Origin: an uncultured Sphingomonadaceae bacterium
Lineage (GTDB): Bacteria; Pseudomonadota; Alphaproteobacteria; Sphingomonadales; Sphingomonadaceae
Direction: 5' to 3'
Length of the DNA: 64,000 bases
Assembly (NCBI GenBank): GCA_947493955.1
Contig: CANLSQ010000001.1
Span: forward strand, 1,674,001 to 1,738,000
A program made the position numbers and the translations under genes. The notes under the pieces are model-generated. The model was not told the DNA's origin. It did not search any database and worked only from the letters and a program-made list of their open reading frames with translations. Every line of letters begins with the position of its first letter. Position 1 is the stretch's first letter. Positions 24,569 through 34,763 of this stretch are shown here, piece by piece.

Positions 24569-25358
24569 TGCTTGCTTTCAATTTTAGGGGCGCAAAACTC
24601 TCATCCTGACTCAGCACCAATTTTCCCTGACGTGCCAGTTCCAATGCGGCAACGAAACTGGATGCCAAAGCCGACTTTCGTAACTGCGGCGGCGCGCCTG
24701 GCGGGAGAAAATCCCTGATATCCGTCCAGTCGATCGCTTCACCAAGCATCAACGACACTCGCGCCAACGCGTCTTCCAGCGTCATTACCATCCGCTGTTT
24801 CACGATGTGCACTGGCGGAATATTGCGCAATTTGACCCGGCCATAGGCGGAGATCAGGTCATAATATTCTGCCTGCCAATGCCGGTTTTTGACCACGCGC
24901 AGACCTTCCGGTGCCCCGCGAGCAAAAACATCACGGCCAATCCGGTCACGCCCCAGCAATCGCGCGCCGGCCTCCCGCATGGCGTTGAGCCGTTCCAGCC
25001 GCATTTGCAGACGCAGCGCCAGTTCTTCCGGCGAAGGATCCACCTCCGGATCCTTGGGCAGCAGCAGGCCTGACTTCAAATAGGTCAGCCATGCCGCCAT
25101 CACCAGATAATCCGCCGCCAGCTCCAGCTTCAGGCTTTGCGCATCGGCTATATATTTCAGATATTGCTGGACCAGCTCCAGGATCGATATTTCCCGCAAA
25201 TCGACTTTCTGATTGCGTGCGAGCGCCAGAAGCAAATCAAGCGGGCCTTCCCAGCCATCGATATTAAGCGTGAGCGCTGCCTCTTCCTCGCTAGCGGCTT
25301 GGGTAAAGAAAAACCCCTCTTCGTCCGACTCTTCGATAATTTCCGGTCCGTCTGTCAT
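24558..25358 (-). CDS. scpA: Segregation and condensation protein A
   Basis: 266 residues. WEGPLDLLLALARNQKVDLREISIL is the N-terminal SMC-binding kleisin region, and YLVMAAWLTYLKSGLLLP follows, both strongly ScpA. The C-terminal winged helix has AASSFVAALELARQGKLVLSQ-like sequence (present here as SSFVAALELARQGKLVL). It is the kleisin bridging the two SMC heads. Its ATG shares one base with the nagZ stop (TGATG), so it is translationally coupled. Confidence 0.96.
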   Translation of the reverse strand: MTDGPEIIEESDEEGFFFTQAASEEEAALTLNIDGWEGPLDLLLALARNQKVDLREISILELVQQYLKYIADAQSLKLELAADYLVMAAWLTYLKSGLLLPKDPEVDPSPEELALRLQMRLERLNAMREAGARLLGRDRIGRDVFARGAPEGLRVVKNRHWQAEYYDLISAYGRVKLRNIPPVHIVKQRMVMTLEDALARVSLMLGEAIDWTDIRDFLPPGAPPQLRKSALASSFVAALELARQGKLVLSQDESFAPLKLKASSDG

Positions 25359-26365
25359 CAGGCCGCCGCCAGCAATGCGTCTCGGCGAGATAACAGCTCG
25401 GCCAATTCGACCTGCCCACCGGACTGATTCAATGTCGCCATGGCTTTATCCAGCCGTTCCCGGGATTTGTCGCTAATCTCACCCAGCAGGTCAGCAATGC
25501 CGATCATCTCATCCATCCGACCCCAGCAGTTAAGCGCAATATCACAACCCGCCGCGACCACATCACGTGCGCGTTCGGGCACTTCGCCTTTCAATGCCTT
25601 CATGTCGAGATCGTCCGAGAATAGCAGCCCGTCAAAGCCGATGGCCCCGCGAATGATATTGTCGATCACCGTTGGTGACAGGCTTGCGCAGCGCTCTGCA
25701 TCCCAGGCGGTATAGACAATATGCGCGGTCATCCCCATCGGTGCATCCGCAAGCGAACGAAACGGAGCGATGTCGGTTTCCAGTTCTTCGGCAGAAGCGC
25801 TTACTTTCGGCAATTCCATATGGCTATCAACCACGGCGCGGCCGTGGCCCGGCATATGTTTGACGACGCTCACCGCGCCGCCCTTGGTCTGGCCGTCTAT
25901 CACCGCACGACCCAAGGCCGCCACCTGCATCGGATCGCTGCCCATCGCACGGTTGCCAATGGCATCCACAGTGTCCGGCTGACGAACATCGAGCAGCGGC
26001 AGGCAATTGACCGTAATGCCGACTTCACGAAGGCTTTCGGCAATCGCCTGTGCATTCAGCCGCGCCGCCTCAATCGCGGTCGCTGGAGCAATGTCGTAAA
26101 GCTTGTCAAAAGTCTCCCCCGGCGGGAATTTCGGCCAGACCGGTTCTTGCATCCGCGCAACCCGGCCGCCTTCCTGATCAATCAAGATCGCCAGATCATC
26201 GCGGCCATGCAACAGGCGCAATTCGTCGGTCAGCGCTCGCAATTGCCGCTTGGTTTCAACATTGCGGCCGAAAATAATATAGCCCGCTGGGTCGCTTTCC
26301 TTGAAAAACGCCTTTTCGTCCACCGTCAGGCTTAATCCCGACATACCAAAAATGACCGGTTTCAT
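25358..26365 (-). CDS. nagZ: Beta-N-acetylhexosaminidase NagZ
   Basis: 335 residues of glycoside hydrolase family 3. The catalytic loop KHMPGHGRAVVDSH contains the Asp-His pair typical of NagZ, and the substrate-binding ILIDQEGGRVARM is present. The nucleophile Asp lies in LFSDDLDMKAL. It removes GlcNAc from anhydro-muropeptides during cytoplasmic cell-wall recycling, which in many bacteria feeds AmpC induction. No signal peptide, as expected. It lies in the argS-SPOR-nagZ-scpA order common in this group; 164 bases separate it from the SPOR gene. Confidence 0.96.
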   Translation of the reverse strand: MKPVIFGMSGLSLTVDEKAFFKESDPAGYIIFGRNVETKRQLRALTDELRLLHGRDDLAILIDQEGGRVARMQEPVWPKFPPGETFDKLYDIAPATAIEAARLNAQAIAESLREVGITVNCLPLLDVRQPDTVDAIGNRAMGSDPMQVAALGRAVIDGQTKGGAVSVVKHMPGHGRAVVDSHMELPKVSASAEELETDIAPFRSLADAPMGMTAHIVYTAWDAERCASLSPTVIDNIIRGAIGFDGLLFSDDLDMKALKGEVPERARDVVAAGCDIALNCWGRMDEMIGIADLLGEISDKSRERLDKAMATLNQSGGQVELAELLSRRDALLAAA

Positions 26366-26529
26366 GACTTAACTCTACCCAATCCCGCGCATAATATGAC
26401 TTATCATGCGGAAAATTGGCGGACCGGTAAAGCGGAAAGCGCCGTTATCCACAGCGCGTCCCCGATTTTCGACGCAGGCACCTTGCCGTGCTCACCCGAA
26501 GCGCGAAAGGAAACCGATATCTTTAAAGC

Positions 26530-27168
26530 TTATTGTGGAACGACGAGGCAGCTTTCACCTGCTGCTTTCAAACCGTTGCACACCTGTTGCGCTGCCTGAA
26601 CGTTCGGAGCCACCGCATTGAGGCGATAGATAGTTCCACCTTCAACCGTGCCTTGCACAATTTTCTTCGGCAAGGCGCCAATGTCAGCAAAGCGCCTGCT
26701 GAAACCAGACCAGGCGCTATCAGCCTGCCCGGCGGAACTGAATGCACCAAGCTGAATCATCGCACTGCCGGGAGCTGACGGAGCAACAGTTGCAGCTTTC
26801 TTGATCGGAGCCTCTACAGGCGGCGCTGTGCCAAGTTTACCTGCTGTGCCTTGTCCCTCGGAAGCGGCAAAACTCGCGTCGCCTTCGCCTTCGAACTGCT
26901 TGGCCTGCGGATCATCAGGGCGTATTTTATAATCGCCTTCCTGTGCCGCGATCAATGTGCCGTCGCCGCTCAGGCCGCCCGCATCGCGGTTCTGCATCCA
27001 ATAGATGCCGCCGACAATTGCTGCCAGCAGCGCTATGGCCAAACCTACAAACAAGGCGACACGAAGGGGAGAATATTCATCCTCTCCATCATAGTCTTCG
27101 GCAGATTCCAGCCAAGGTAGACGATTGTCATCGTCCAGATCCAGACTATCACTATTCACATCAGACAT
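26530..27168 (-). CDS. SPOR-domain membrane protein
   Basis: 212 residues. A cytoplasmic acidic N-terminus precedes one membrane helix (about residues 33-57), then a Pro/Ala-rich periplasmic linker. Residues about 135-212 form a SPOR domain starting MIQLGAFSS and containing IYRLNAVAPN. SPOR domains bind denuded glycan strands at the division septum. The layout is that of FtsN-like or DedD-like proteins, and it is found beside argS in many alphaproteobacteria. It may share the argS promoter (30 bases between them). Confidence 0.9.
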   Translation of the reverse strand: MSDVNSDSLDLDDDNRLPWLESAEDYDGEDEYSPLRVALFVGLAIALLAAIVGGIYWMQNRDAGGLSGDGTLIAAQEGDYKIRPDDPQAKQFEGEGDASFAASEGQGTAGKLGTAPPVEAPIKKAATVAPSAPGSAMIQLGAFSSAGQADSAWSGFSRRFADIGALPKKIVQGTVEGGTIYRLNAVAPNVQAAQQVCNGLKAAGESCLVVPQ

Positions 27169-27198
27169 TACTCAAACCCCACAGCAATTCTCGAACGC

Positions 27199-28974
27199 TC
27201 ACATTTTGTCAGCGGCACTGACCCCCATCAGCGCGAGACCGTTCTTAATTACTTGCCCTAAATATTTAGCTAAGAAAAGCCTAGCAGACGTCATGGCAGG
27301 GTCGTTAACCATGATGATCCGCATTTCAGGCCGATCATTGCCCATATTCCAGAAAGCGTGAAACGCCGCTGCGAGGTCGTTGAGGTAGAAAGCAATCCGA
27401 TGCGGCTCACGACTCATCGCGGCCGATTCGACGATTCTCGGGAATTGGGCAGCCTGTTTGACAAGGTCGAGCTCTTCGGCGCCAAGCTTGTCGAGATGAT
27501 CGGCTGAGGGAAGGACATTTTCCTCTTCCGCCGCTTTGCGCAAGGTGGATTGGATCCGGGCATGGGCATATTGCACATAGAATACCGGATTGTCCCTTGA
27601 CGCCTCAGTTACCTTGGCAAAATCAAAGTCCATCTGCGCATCGGCTTTTCGAGTCAGCATCGTGAAACGCACCGCGTCCTTGCCGACTTCTTCGACCATG
27701 TCGGCGATAGTGACAAAATTGCCCGAACGTTTCGACATTTTCTCCGGCTCGCCATCGCGCAGCAACCGAACCATCTGGATCAGCTTCACGTCAAATTTGG
27801 TTTTGCCCTCGGTCAACGCCGCCACGGCCGCCTTGATCCGCTTGACCGTGCCGGAATGATCGGCACCCCAAATGTCAATCAACTCATCCGCCTGTTGGGC
27901 TTTTTGGAAATGATAGGCCAGATCACCGCCAAAATAAGTCCAGCGTCCATTGGATTTCTTGATCGGCCGGTCCTGATCGTCACCAAATTGGGTCGAACGG
28001 AACAGAGGCAGCTCCACGGGCTCCCAATCGTCTATGGTTTTACCCTTGGGTTTTTCGAGCACGCCATCATAAACCAGATCCCGCGCGCGCAGCTCTGCTT
28101 CGGCTACATCTGCCTTGCCCGCTTCGTGTAATTCCGCTTCAGAAGAGAAAACATCATGCTCGATACCCAATAGTGCGAGATCGGCCCGGATCATATCCAT
28201 CATGCCGGCTACGCTCCGTTTGCGAAATATTTGAAGCCAAGCTTCTATTGGTTTATCTGCAAAAGTGTTGCCAAATTCATCAGCAATCTCGTTAGCGATC
28301 GGGACTAAATAATCGCCGGGATAGAGCCGATTTTCCCGATCCTCCCATTTTTTAAATTGAGATTCGAGCCAAGGAAATTGTTCAGTGGTAAAGTCGCCTT
28401 TGTGCCCAAGCACCTCCATATATCTTAGATAAGTTGACTGAGCAAGAAGATCGACCTGCGCACCCGCATCGTTGACATAATATTCGCGGATCACCTTGTG
28501 CCCGATAAACTCGAGCAAATCAGCCAAGGCATCGCCGACGACCGCGCCGCGGCAATGCCCCATATGCATGGGCCCGGTTGGATTGGCCGATACATATTCA
28601 ACATTGACGGTGACACCCTGCCCCTTGTTAGAGCGGCCATAATCCGCGCCCAATGCCTCGATTTCTTTCAGTTCCGCGATCAAAACAGCATCACTGACGC
28701 GCAGGTTTATAAATCCCGGCCCGGCCATTTCTGCCGTTTTGACATCATCAAGAGCTCCGAGTCTGCCGACAATCTTCTCCGCCAGATCGCGTGGTTTCTC
28801 TCCTGCTGCCTTTGACAGGACCATTGCAGCGTTGGTTGACAAATCACCATGTGACGGATCGCGCGGTGGCTCCAGCGTCACATTTTTGCGATCCAGGCCT
28901 GCCGGCAAATCACCATCGGCAACCAGATCATCTAGCGCTTTATCAATATGTTGCTGGAAAATATGAAACAGCAT
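27199..28974 (-). CDS. argS: Arginyl-tRNA synthetase
   Basis: 591 residues, class I synthetase. The HIGH-type motif appears as GPMHMGHCRGA near residue 133, the KMSKS-type motif as EKMSKRSGN near residue 413, and the Arg-tRNA-specific N-terminal Add1 domain precedes them. The C-terminal anticodon-binding domain has YAHARIQSTLR. It charges tRNA-Arg. First gene of the leftward block through tatC. Confidence 0.97.
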   Translation of the reverse strand: MLFHIFQQHIDKALDDLVADGDLPAGLDRKNVTLEPPRDPSHGDLSTNAAMVLSKAAGEKPRDLAEKIVGRLGALDDVKTAEMAGPGFINLRVSDAVLIAELKEIEALGADYGRSNKGQGVTVNVEYVSANPTGPMHMGHCRGAVVGDALADLLEFIGHKVIREYYVNDAGAQVDLLAQSTYLRYMEVLGHKGDFTTEQFPWLESQFKKWEDRENRLYPGDYLVPIANEIADEFGNTFADKPIEAWLQIFRKRSVAGMMDMIRADLALLGIEHDVFSSEAELHEAGKADVAEAELRARDLVYDGVLEKPKGKTIDDWEPVELPLFRSTQFGDDQDRPIKKSNGRWTYFGGDLAYHFQKAQQADELIDIWGADHSGTVKRIKAAVAALTEGKTKFDVKLIQMVRLLRDGEPEKMSKRSGNFVTIADMVEEVGKDAVRFTMLTRKADAQMDFDFAKVTEASRDNPVFYVQYAHARIQSTLRKAAEEENVLPSADHLDKLGAEELDLVKQAAQFPRIVESAAMSREPHRIAFYLNDLAAAFHAFWNMGNDRPEMRIIMVNDPAMTSARLFLAKYLGQVIKNGLALMGVSAADKM

Positions 28975-29078
28975 CGCTTCACCCCAATTTTCAATAGATT
29001 ATAGAGCCCGGACCCGCCGAGCCAAACGTAATACATGCCCAGAGCTTTGTCGGCCCAAAGCTTTGTTGACCAAGAAGT

Positions 29079-29738
29079 TTATCGGGTCGCGTTATATTGC
29101 AGCTGTTCCGGGCTCAGCTGAAAACCGATCAAAAGTTCAAAAGTTGACCTTGCTACCGCAGCTCGCACCGCTGGATCTGCTAGCGGATCCAGTGCAGCGT
29201 CGGGGTCTCCAGGTTTTCTTTTGCGTGTAATGCGTTCGATTACATCTTCTGGAAGCCGAGCAGCCGCCGCATCAACATAGGAGCCCGCTTTACCGGAAGC
29301 TGAAGCGCGATATTCGCCATCAGCGAAAGTCAGCGTTACATTTTTAACGCGCTTGGCAACAACGGCAGTCCCACCCTGCACGACCGTCGAGAAATATGGT
29401 ACGGTAACCGTTCGCGCACCCTGGGGGCGAGAGCGGACTGCATAAACGTCAAACGTGGCTTCGGAATAAATCCGCGCGCCTTCGCTGTTACAAGTTGAAC
29501 GGACGTTGGTGATATTGGCCACAACATCAATCGCACTCGCATCTGTGCTGTTCACGGGATCAAAAATGGTGACATCGCCTGTATAGTCGGGAACGGCAAC
29601 TGCGGGACAACCACTTCGGGTTACGCTAACGCCAACGCCGGAGCTGACATCGATCGCGCCATCTTGTGCGCAACCCGCCAATGCCAGAACCGTTCCACCG
29701 GTCAATAACAACTTATTGAAACGCCGTTTGAGTATCAT
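29079..29738 (-). CDS. Conserved lipoprotein, function unknown
   Basis: The frame opens at 29882, overlapping the leader of ispH, but the ATG at 29738 follows aaggaat and begins a lipoprotein signal (MILKRRFNK, core, LALAGC). About 219 residues. The mature part is beta-rich, with SVTRSGCPAVAVPDYTGDVTIFDP and an Arg-rich RITRKRKPGD stretch, ending in FELLIGFQLSPEQL. I do not recognise a named family; similar lipoproteins occur in sphingomonads as conserved hypotheticals. It is divergent from ispH. Confidence 0.75.
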   Translation of the reverse strand: MILKRRFNKLLLTGGTVLALAGCAQDGAIDVSSGVGVSVTRSGCPAVAVPDYTGDVTIFDPVNSTDASAIDVVANITNVRSTCNSEGARIYSEATFDVYAVRSRPQGARTVTVPYFSTVVQGGTAVVAKRVKNVTLTFADGEYRASASGKAGSYVDAAAARLPEDVIERITRKRKPGDPDAALDPLADPAVRAAVARSTFELLIGFQLSPEQLQYNATR

Positions 29739-29895
29739 GCTTATTCCTTGCCTTTTGTCCCATTTCGCGCAGATTTGACCTGCGTCCTTGTTCAGGGTTT
29801 GGAAACCCTTATCTATGCCTTTAAGAGCACGCAACCATCCATAGGATGAACAGACAGGCTTTTCGCCGCCTCCGTTTTTCATTAAGGCTTTGATT

Positions 29896-30855
29896 ATGAA
29901 TCATGCAGAATCAGGAAAACCCCGTATTAGCTTGCTTGTAGCAGCCCCCCGCGGCTTTTGCGCGGGCGTTGATCGGGCCATAAAAATCGTTGAACTGGCA
30001 ATCGAAAAATATGGAGCTCCTGTCTATGTACGCCACGAAATTGTCCATAACCGCTATGTTGTGGATGAATTGAAAAAACTTGGTGCCGTATTTGTCGAGG
30101 AACTCGATGAGGTACCGGACGGTGTTCCGGTGGTCTTTTCAGCACACGGAGTGCCCAAAGCCGTACCGCACAAAGCAGAAGAACGCGGCCTGGAATATGT
30201 CGATGCTACTTGCCCTCTGGTGTCAAAGGTACATCGTCAGGCCGAACGACAGGTTGAGGCAGGACGGCATATTATTTTCGTCGGACATGAAAATCATCCT
30301 GAGGTCATTGGAACTTTCGGTCAGGTCGATGAAGGCATGATGACTCTGGTCGAGACACTGGAAGATGTTGCCGCGCTAAAGCCAGCGGACCCGGAGAAGC
30401 TTTCGTTTCTGACCCAGACCACCCTTTCCGTCGATGATACCAGGGCGATTGTCGAAGCGCTGCAGGAGCGCTTCCCAAATATCGTGGGACCAAAAGGCGA
30501 AGATATTTGTTATGCCACGTCAAACCGCCAGGATGCTGTGAAAAGCATCGCGAAATCCTGCGACTTGGTTCTGGTTATTGGTGCGCCAAACAGCTCTAAC
30601 AGCTTGCGACTTGTGGAAGTCGCCGAGCGTGAGGGAACAGCTGCCCATCTTATCCAGCGCGCGGACGACATTGATTTTGCCTGGATGGAAGGTGTTGCGA
30701 CACTTGGTTTGACCGCTGGCGCTTCCGCTCCGGAGATATTGGTGCGTGAGGTCGTGTCGCATCTTGAGGAACGGTACACCGTCGACGAACAAAAGATAAA
30801 AACGGCTGACGAGCGCATGGTTTTCAAGCTACCGCGTGGACTCGAAGCCGCCTGA
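29896..30855 (+). CDS. ispH: 4-hydroxy-3-methylbut-2-enyl diphosphate reductase IspH
   Basis: The ATG at 29896 is chosen over a TTG at 29890. About 319 residues. The three Fe-S cluster cysteines are Cys22 (PRGFCAGV), Cys106 ([11 protein letters not shown]) and Cys205 ([10 protein letters not shown]); HEIVHNR and HENHPEV supply the substrate-binding His residues. It performs the last step of the MEP isoprenoid pathway, making IPP and DMAPP. Its stop shares a base with the thrB start, so ispH-thrB-rnhA form an operon. Confidence 0.97.
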   Translation: MNHAESGKPRISLLVAAPRGFCAGVDRAIKIVELAIEKYGAPVYVRHEIVHNRYVVDELKKLGAVFVEELDEVPDGVPVVFSAHGVPKAVPHKAEERGLEYVDATCPLVSKVHRQAERQVEAGRHIIFVGHENHPEVIGTFGQVDEGMMTLVETLEDVAALKPADPEKLSFLTQTTLSVDDTRAIVEALQERFPNIVGPKGEDICYATSNRQDAVKSIAKSCDLVLVIGAPNSSNSLRLVEVAEREGTAAHLIQRADDIDFAWMEGVATLGLTAGASAPEILVREVVSHLEERYTVDEQKIKTADERMVFKLPRGLEAA

Positions 30856-31814
30856 TGGCTGTTTATACCAAGGTCAGTGCTGAAGAGATTGAAACCTTCT
30901 TGGGCCGGTTTGATGTTGGCACATTAGTATCTGCCAAAGGCATAGCCGAGGGCGTAGAGAACAGTAATTACCTGATTGAAACGACGCAAGATCGGTTCAT
31001 TTTGACGCTTTACGAGAAGCGTGTCGACCCGGACGATTTACCCTTCTTCATTGCGATGCTCGACCATTTGGCCGAGAAAAAACAACCGGTACCGCCGATG
31101 ATCGCTGACCGCACTGGTACGAAAATACAAAATTTGTGCGGCCGACATGCTTGTCTGATCAAATTTCTTCCCGGTATTTCCGTGACGATGCCGACTGCGG
31201 CACAAGCCCGAGCCACCGGCCAAGCGCTAGGCGGCATGCATAATGCCCTACAAGACTTCAACATGCAGCGCGCCAATAGCATGGACCACGACACATGGCG
31301 CGAGCTCGCCGCTGATTGCGGTCCCGGCGGACTGAATGAAATTGCACCTGATCTAAATGATATTGTGGCGGCCGAACTCGATTATCTTGATGCACATTGG
31401 CCAGTCACATTGCCACAATCTGTCATCCATGCCGATTTGTTCCCGGACAATGTCCTGATGCTTGATGATGCGGTTACCGGCCTGATTGACTTTTATTTTT
31501 CCTGCACAGATGTTCGCGCCTATGACATGGCTGTGACCCATGCAGCCTGGTGTTTTTCCGAAGATGGTGAACAGTTTGACGAAGCGATCTCGGCCGCGCT
31601 TCTGGAGGGCTATAGCGATGCATTTGATCTCAGCGCAGAAGAACGCGCGGCCCTGCCTGTTTTGGCCCGTGGGGCGTCACTACGCTTTTTGTTGACCCGT
31701 GCGTATGACTGGATCAACACGCCCGCCGACGCTCTGGTAACTCGCAAAGACCCGACCGCTTTTCTCAATCGTCTGAAATATTATCAGACCAATCCAGGGG
31801 TCTTCGTCGCATGA
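30855..31814 (+). CDS. thrB: Homoserine kinase (aminoglycoside phosphotransferase-like ThrB)
   Basis: 319 residues. This is the alphaproteobacterial homoserine kinase, unrelated to GHMP-type ThrB. The N-terminus has [11 protein letters not shown], the catalytic loop is [12 protein letters not shown], and the DFG-like Asp follows in GLIDFYFSC. It phosphorylates homoserine for threonine synthesis. The start overlaps the ispH stop by one base and the stop overlaps the rnhA start by four. Confidence 0.95.
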   Translation: MAVYTKVSAEEIETFLGRFDVGTLVSAKGIAEGVENSNYLIETTQDRFILTLYEKRVDPDDLPFFIAMLDHLAEKKQPVPPMIADRTGTKIQNLCGRHACLIKFLPGISVTMPTAAQARATGQALGGMHNALQDFNMQRANSMDHDTWRELAADCGPGGLNEIAPDLNDIVAAELDYLDAHWPVTLPQSVIHADLFPDNVLMLDDAVTGLIDFYFSCTDVRAYDMAVTHAAWCFSEDGEQFDEAISAALLEGYSDAFDLSAEERAALPVLARGASLRFLLTRAYDWINTPADALVTRKDPTAFLNRLKYYQTNPGVFVA

Positions 31815-32263
31815 GTGATCTCTCTTTTGTCGAAATCGCAACAGACGGCGCTTGCAAGGGCAATCCCGGTCCGGGCGGCTGGGGAGCATTAATCCGGCAT
31901 GGCAAAACAGAAAAGGAAATCTCCGGCGGCGAACCGGAGACGACCAACAACCGAATGGAATTGCGCGCTGCTATTGAAGCGCTCAATGCGTTAAAGCGGC
32001 CGTGCAGGGTCAAACTGTCGATTGACAGCACCTACGTGAAGGACGGTATCACCAAATGGGTGTTTAACTGGCAGAAAAATGGTTGGCGCACCGCAGGAAA
32101 AAAGCCGGTCAAAAATGCCGATCTATGGCAAGACCTCATCGAAGCGGTGAAACGCCATGATATCGAATGGCATTGGGTCAAGGGTCATGCCGGAGACGCG
32201 GACAACGAGCGCGCCGATATGCTGGCCAGCAATGCCGCGATGAACGTGACTGCCGGCCATTGA
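31811..32263 (+). CDS. rnhA: Ribonuclease HI
   Basis: 150 residues. All catalytic residues are visible: Asp in [16 protein letters not shown], Glu in NNRMELRAA, Asp in [10 protein letters not shown], and Asp in the [12 protein letters not shown] stretch after the VKGHAG His. It cleaves RNA in RNA-DNA hybrids. The ATG lies inside the thrB end (ATGA overlap). A GC-rich inverted repeat follows the stop. Confidence 0.97.
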   Translation: MSDLSFVEIATDGACKGNPGPGGWGALIRHGKTEKEISGGEPETTNNRMELRAAIEALNALKRPCRVKLSIDSTYVKDGITKWVFNWQKNGWRTAGKKPVKNADLWQDLIEAVKRHDIEWHWVKGHAGDADNERADMLASNAAMNVTAGH

Positions 32264-32270
32264 TGCAAAT

Positions 32271-32296
32271 GTCATCCCGGCGCTGACCGGGATGAC
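32271..32296. terminator. GTCATCCCGG inverted repeat between convergent genes
   Basis: Perfect 10-base arms (32271-32280, 32287-32296) around a six-base loop, between rnhA and the convergent YegP-like gene. A T-rich stretch follows on the plus side. It works as a plausible bidirectional terminator, and its ends match the outer ends of the palindromic repeat at 19248, so it may belong to the same dispersed family. Confidence 0.5.
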
Positions 32297-32321
32297 GGTA
32301 ATTGTTTAGATAGCTATGAAC

Positions 32322-32498
32322 TTAGCTGTTATCTTCAACCTCAGCGCCGGGGCCATTTTTAATGATGGAAGCAATTGCATTTTTGGCGCTGGATTTGCTC
32401 TTATAACCTTCGGTTGAGAACATGATCTCGCTATTATGTTTAAAGCGAACCCGGAACTCGCCCTTTTTGTCCTTATAAATTTCAAATTTGTGCGCCAT
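32322..32498 (-). CDS. YegP/DUF1508 family small protein
   Basis: 58 residues. The start at 32498 (MAHKFEIY) follows ggag at proper spacing; a longer frame begins 15 bases earlier. The pattern FEIYKDKKGEFRVRFKHNSE, then EGYKSKSSAKNAIASI, is the DUF1508 repeat found in YegP-like proteins, here as a single unit. Usually two units occur in tandem. Function is unknown; cytosolic. Confidence 0.85.
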   Translation of the reverse strand: MAHKFEIYKDKKGEFRVRFKHNSEIMFSTEGYKSKSSAKNAIASIIKNGPGAEVEDNS

Positions 32499-32597
32499 AT
32501 TATCTGTCTCCATTTTAGGCCTATACTGGCCTTTGTCGGTCCGTATCGGACAGGAGATTTATTGCGTCTTAAGGCGCTGAACGCAATGACGAATTTA

Positions 32598-33725
32598 TCA
32601 AGCCATCATGACGGCGAAACGCGAAGGATCGTATAGATCGGAATCCAGTCCCTTTACTGCAGCCTCTTTTTCAATACCCAGAAAAATCGATTTCCCCAGT
32701 TTCGCGGCGGCCGGTGCTGTCTGAATGCCAAAGCCTCCTTGCCCAGCAAACCAGAAAAAATCGGGCTGCTGGGGATCATATCCATAAACCGGCAATCGAT
32801 CAGGCGTAAAGCTGCGCAGCCCCGCCCATTTGCGATTTACGCTTTTGATTTCGACGTCCAGTATCGATTGAAAGCGGTCTATCGCCACCGCGACATCCCA
32901 TTCTTCCGGCGCTACATCACTGGCAACAACCGGTGTTTCGTCATGCGGACTGAGCCAGAAACTACCGCCGGCTTCGGGCTTGAAATAGAAACTGCCGTCC
33001 AGTGCCACGACCAACGGCATATCTGGTGCGGACGGCGGATCGGTGTGTAACTGCACCATCGTTCGACGCATCGGTTGAATTTCGATTGGCAACGCGCCTG
33101 CAAGACTGGCGATTTCGCTTGCCCATGCACCAGCGGCATTGATTATCAACTTCGCGCGAATGGCATTATCGCCACTATTGATCACCCATCCGCTCTCGTC
33201 ATGCGCAATTTCCGCGACCTGGGTGTTACAGGATAAGGCGACACCTTTGCGTTTCGCATCACGTATATAAGCCATGTGCAACCCGGCCACATCGATATCG
33301 CAGCAATCAGGCTCATAAACCGCTCGATCCCATCCTTGCTTCAGATGAGGCACGACAGCCGTAATATCATCCCGGTCCCATCGAACCATAGATATCCCGC
33401 TATCTTTGAACTCAGAGACGAAATCCTCCAGCAGATGCTGGTCACCGGCACGTCCGATATTGACGGCCCTGCGCTTCTTCAAAAAACTGGTCTCGGAAAA
33501 CCTGGCGGGCGGATGATGGAGAAAATCGTAAGAAGCAGTGGTCAGCGGCTGCACCTGCGGCCCGCCATAGCTCTCTGTCCAAAATGCCGCTGACCGGCCA
33601 GTGCTGTGATATCCCGGTTGGTCTTCCGCTTCCAATATGATGACAGAGCAATGGTCGGCTATTTCCGAGGCTATACTTGCGCCCGCAATTCCGGCCCCGA
33701 TAATGGCGACATCATATTGGTTCAT
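32598..33725 (-). CDS. FAD-dependent oxidoreductase of the DAO family
   Basis: 375 residues. The N-terminal Rossmann motif is IIGAGIAGASIA (residues 8-19) followed by an acidic strand end LEAED. The middle has INAAGAWASEIASLAG and the C-terminal WAGLRSFTPDRLPVYGYD with FAGQGGFGIQTAPA, the D-amino-acid-oxidase/glycine-oxidase layout. It would oxidise an amine or amino acid, or a hydroxy-acid such as 2-hydroxyglutarate. The substrate cannot be fixed by eye. The upstream gene on the same strand is a hydrolase, 12 bases away, so the two are probably co-transcribed. Confidence 0.88.
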   Translation of the reverse strand: MNQYDVAIIGAGIAGASIASEIADHCSVIILEAEDQPGYHSTGRSAAFWTESYGGPQVQPLTTASYDFLHHPPARFSETSFLKKRRAVNIGRAGDQHLLEDFVSEFKDSGISMVRWDRDDITAVVPHLKQGWDRAVYEPDCCDIDVAGLHMAYIRDAKRKGVALSCNTQVAEIAHDESGWVINSGDNAIRAKLIINAAGAWASEIASLAGALPIEIQPMRRTMVQLHTDPPSAPDMPLVVALDGSFYFKPEAGGSFWLSPHDETPVVASDVAPEEWDVAVAIDRFQSILDVEIKSVNRKWAGLRSFTPDRLPVYGYDPQQPDFFWFAGQGGFGIQTAPAAAKLGKSIFLGIEKEAAVKGLDSDLYDPSRFAVMMA

Positions 33726-33737
33726 GCGTAAATTTAC

Positions 33738-34763
33738 TCATTGCTGCGGTGCCACCCTATCTAGAAACTCAAAACTGGCTTGCAAGGCAGCATCGCGTAC
33801 AGGGTCAGCCTCACGGTAGATCTCGTGAGCACATTCTTTGCCGAATAATTTCATCTCGGTATGGGGCAGCAAGTGCACGGCACGTTCTATGGTCGGATGG
33901 TCAACCAGTTCGTCCACTTCCGTTGCCAGGAAAAATACCGGGATATCCACTGCTTCAAGATGCCTACGGTTTCTAAGCCCGCGGGTGGAAGAATAAGCCC
34001 GCTCTACCCAGCGCCAGCTTGCTGGCCCCAAACGGACATCCGGGCGTTCCCTAAACCAGAAAAATTCATCGGAATAACGGTCGGCGTCGTGAGTCAGCAG
34101 ACCCTGCCGCAATATCTCAGGCTCCAACGGTTTTTCACTAACTTTCCAGGCACGGCGCTTCTCTCTGCCAAAGGCACAGATCATTTTGGACAGCAGATGC
34201 GCGGTCCATTCAGGCATACCCCCGCCGGCTGGTGCCAACATTGGTGCACATAATATCGCGGCATCGGGATGAATGCGCTGTTCGGCCAGCGCACGGGTAA
34301 CAAGATGACCACCCATGCTGTGACCGATGACTACATGAGGTCCACTATGCCCGCCCCGCCATTGTTCGTAAAAGGCGCTCAGATCATCAACCCATGTCGC
34401 AAAGTCATCGATATGCCCGACATGTGGATGCGGACCGCACCGGCCTGAACCGCCCTGCCCTCGCCAATCGAACGAAGTAACATTCCATCCAGCGGCATGA
34501 AAATCGTTGAATGTCTCGAGATATTTTTCATAGAAATCTGCTCGACCGGTCATGAACAATATCGAACCGCGAGCATTACTCCTGGGCTGCGACCATTCAA
34601 ATTGCCGCAACGCCCAACCATCCGGAGCGTGCCAGATCAGCTCTTGCGCGTCTTCAGGGATGGAGCGTCGATCAAATATAGGCGGGTTTAATCGACTCAA
34701 AAATGGGCTCCGGCCATGATGGTTACTATTTGGTAAGGCATTTTTCTTAAAGCTGTTTCCCAT
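33738..34763 (-). CDS. Alpha/beta hydrolase, lysophospholipase/monoacylglycerol lipase-like
   Basis: About 341 residues from the ATG at 34763; the ATG at 34781 would lie inside cpaA and no later ATG fits before the conserved domain. Oxyanion-region ILFMTGRADFYEKY, then FDWRGQGGSG, the nucleophile elbow VVIGHSMGG, and a C-terminal catalytic His in ECAHEIYREADPVRD are the pattern of the Serine aminopeptidase S33/PldB group. It hydrolyses lysophospholipids or monoglycerides in related proteins. No signal peptide. The start codon overlaps the divergent cpaA start on opposite strands. No Shine-Dalgarno is apparent. Confidence 0.82.
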   Translation of the reverse strand: MGNSFKKNALPNSNHHGRSPFLSRLNPPIFDRRSIPEDAQELIWHAPDGWALRQFEWSQPRSNARGSILFMTGRADFYEKYLETFNDFHAAGWNVTSFDWRGQGGSGRCGPHPHVGHIDDFATWVDDLSAFYEQWRGGHSGPHVVIGHSMGGHLVTRALAEQRIHPDAAILCAPMLAPAGGGMPEWTAHLLSKMICAFGREKRRAWKVSEKPLEPEILRQGLLTHDADRYSDEFFWFRERPDVRLGPASWRWVERAYSSTRGLRNRRHLEAVDIPVFFLATEVDELVDHPTIERAVHLLPHTEMKLFGKECAHEIYREADPVRDAALQASFEFLDRVAPQQ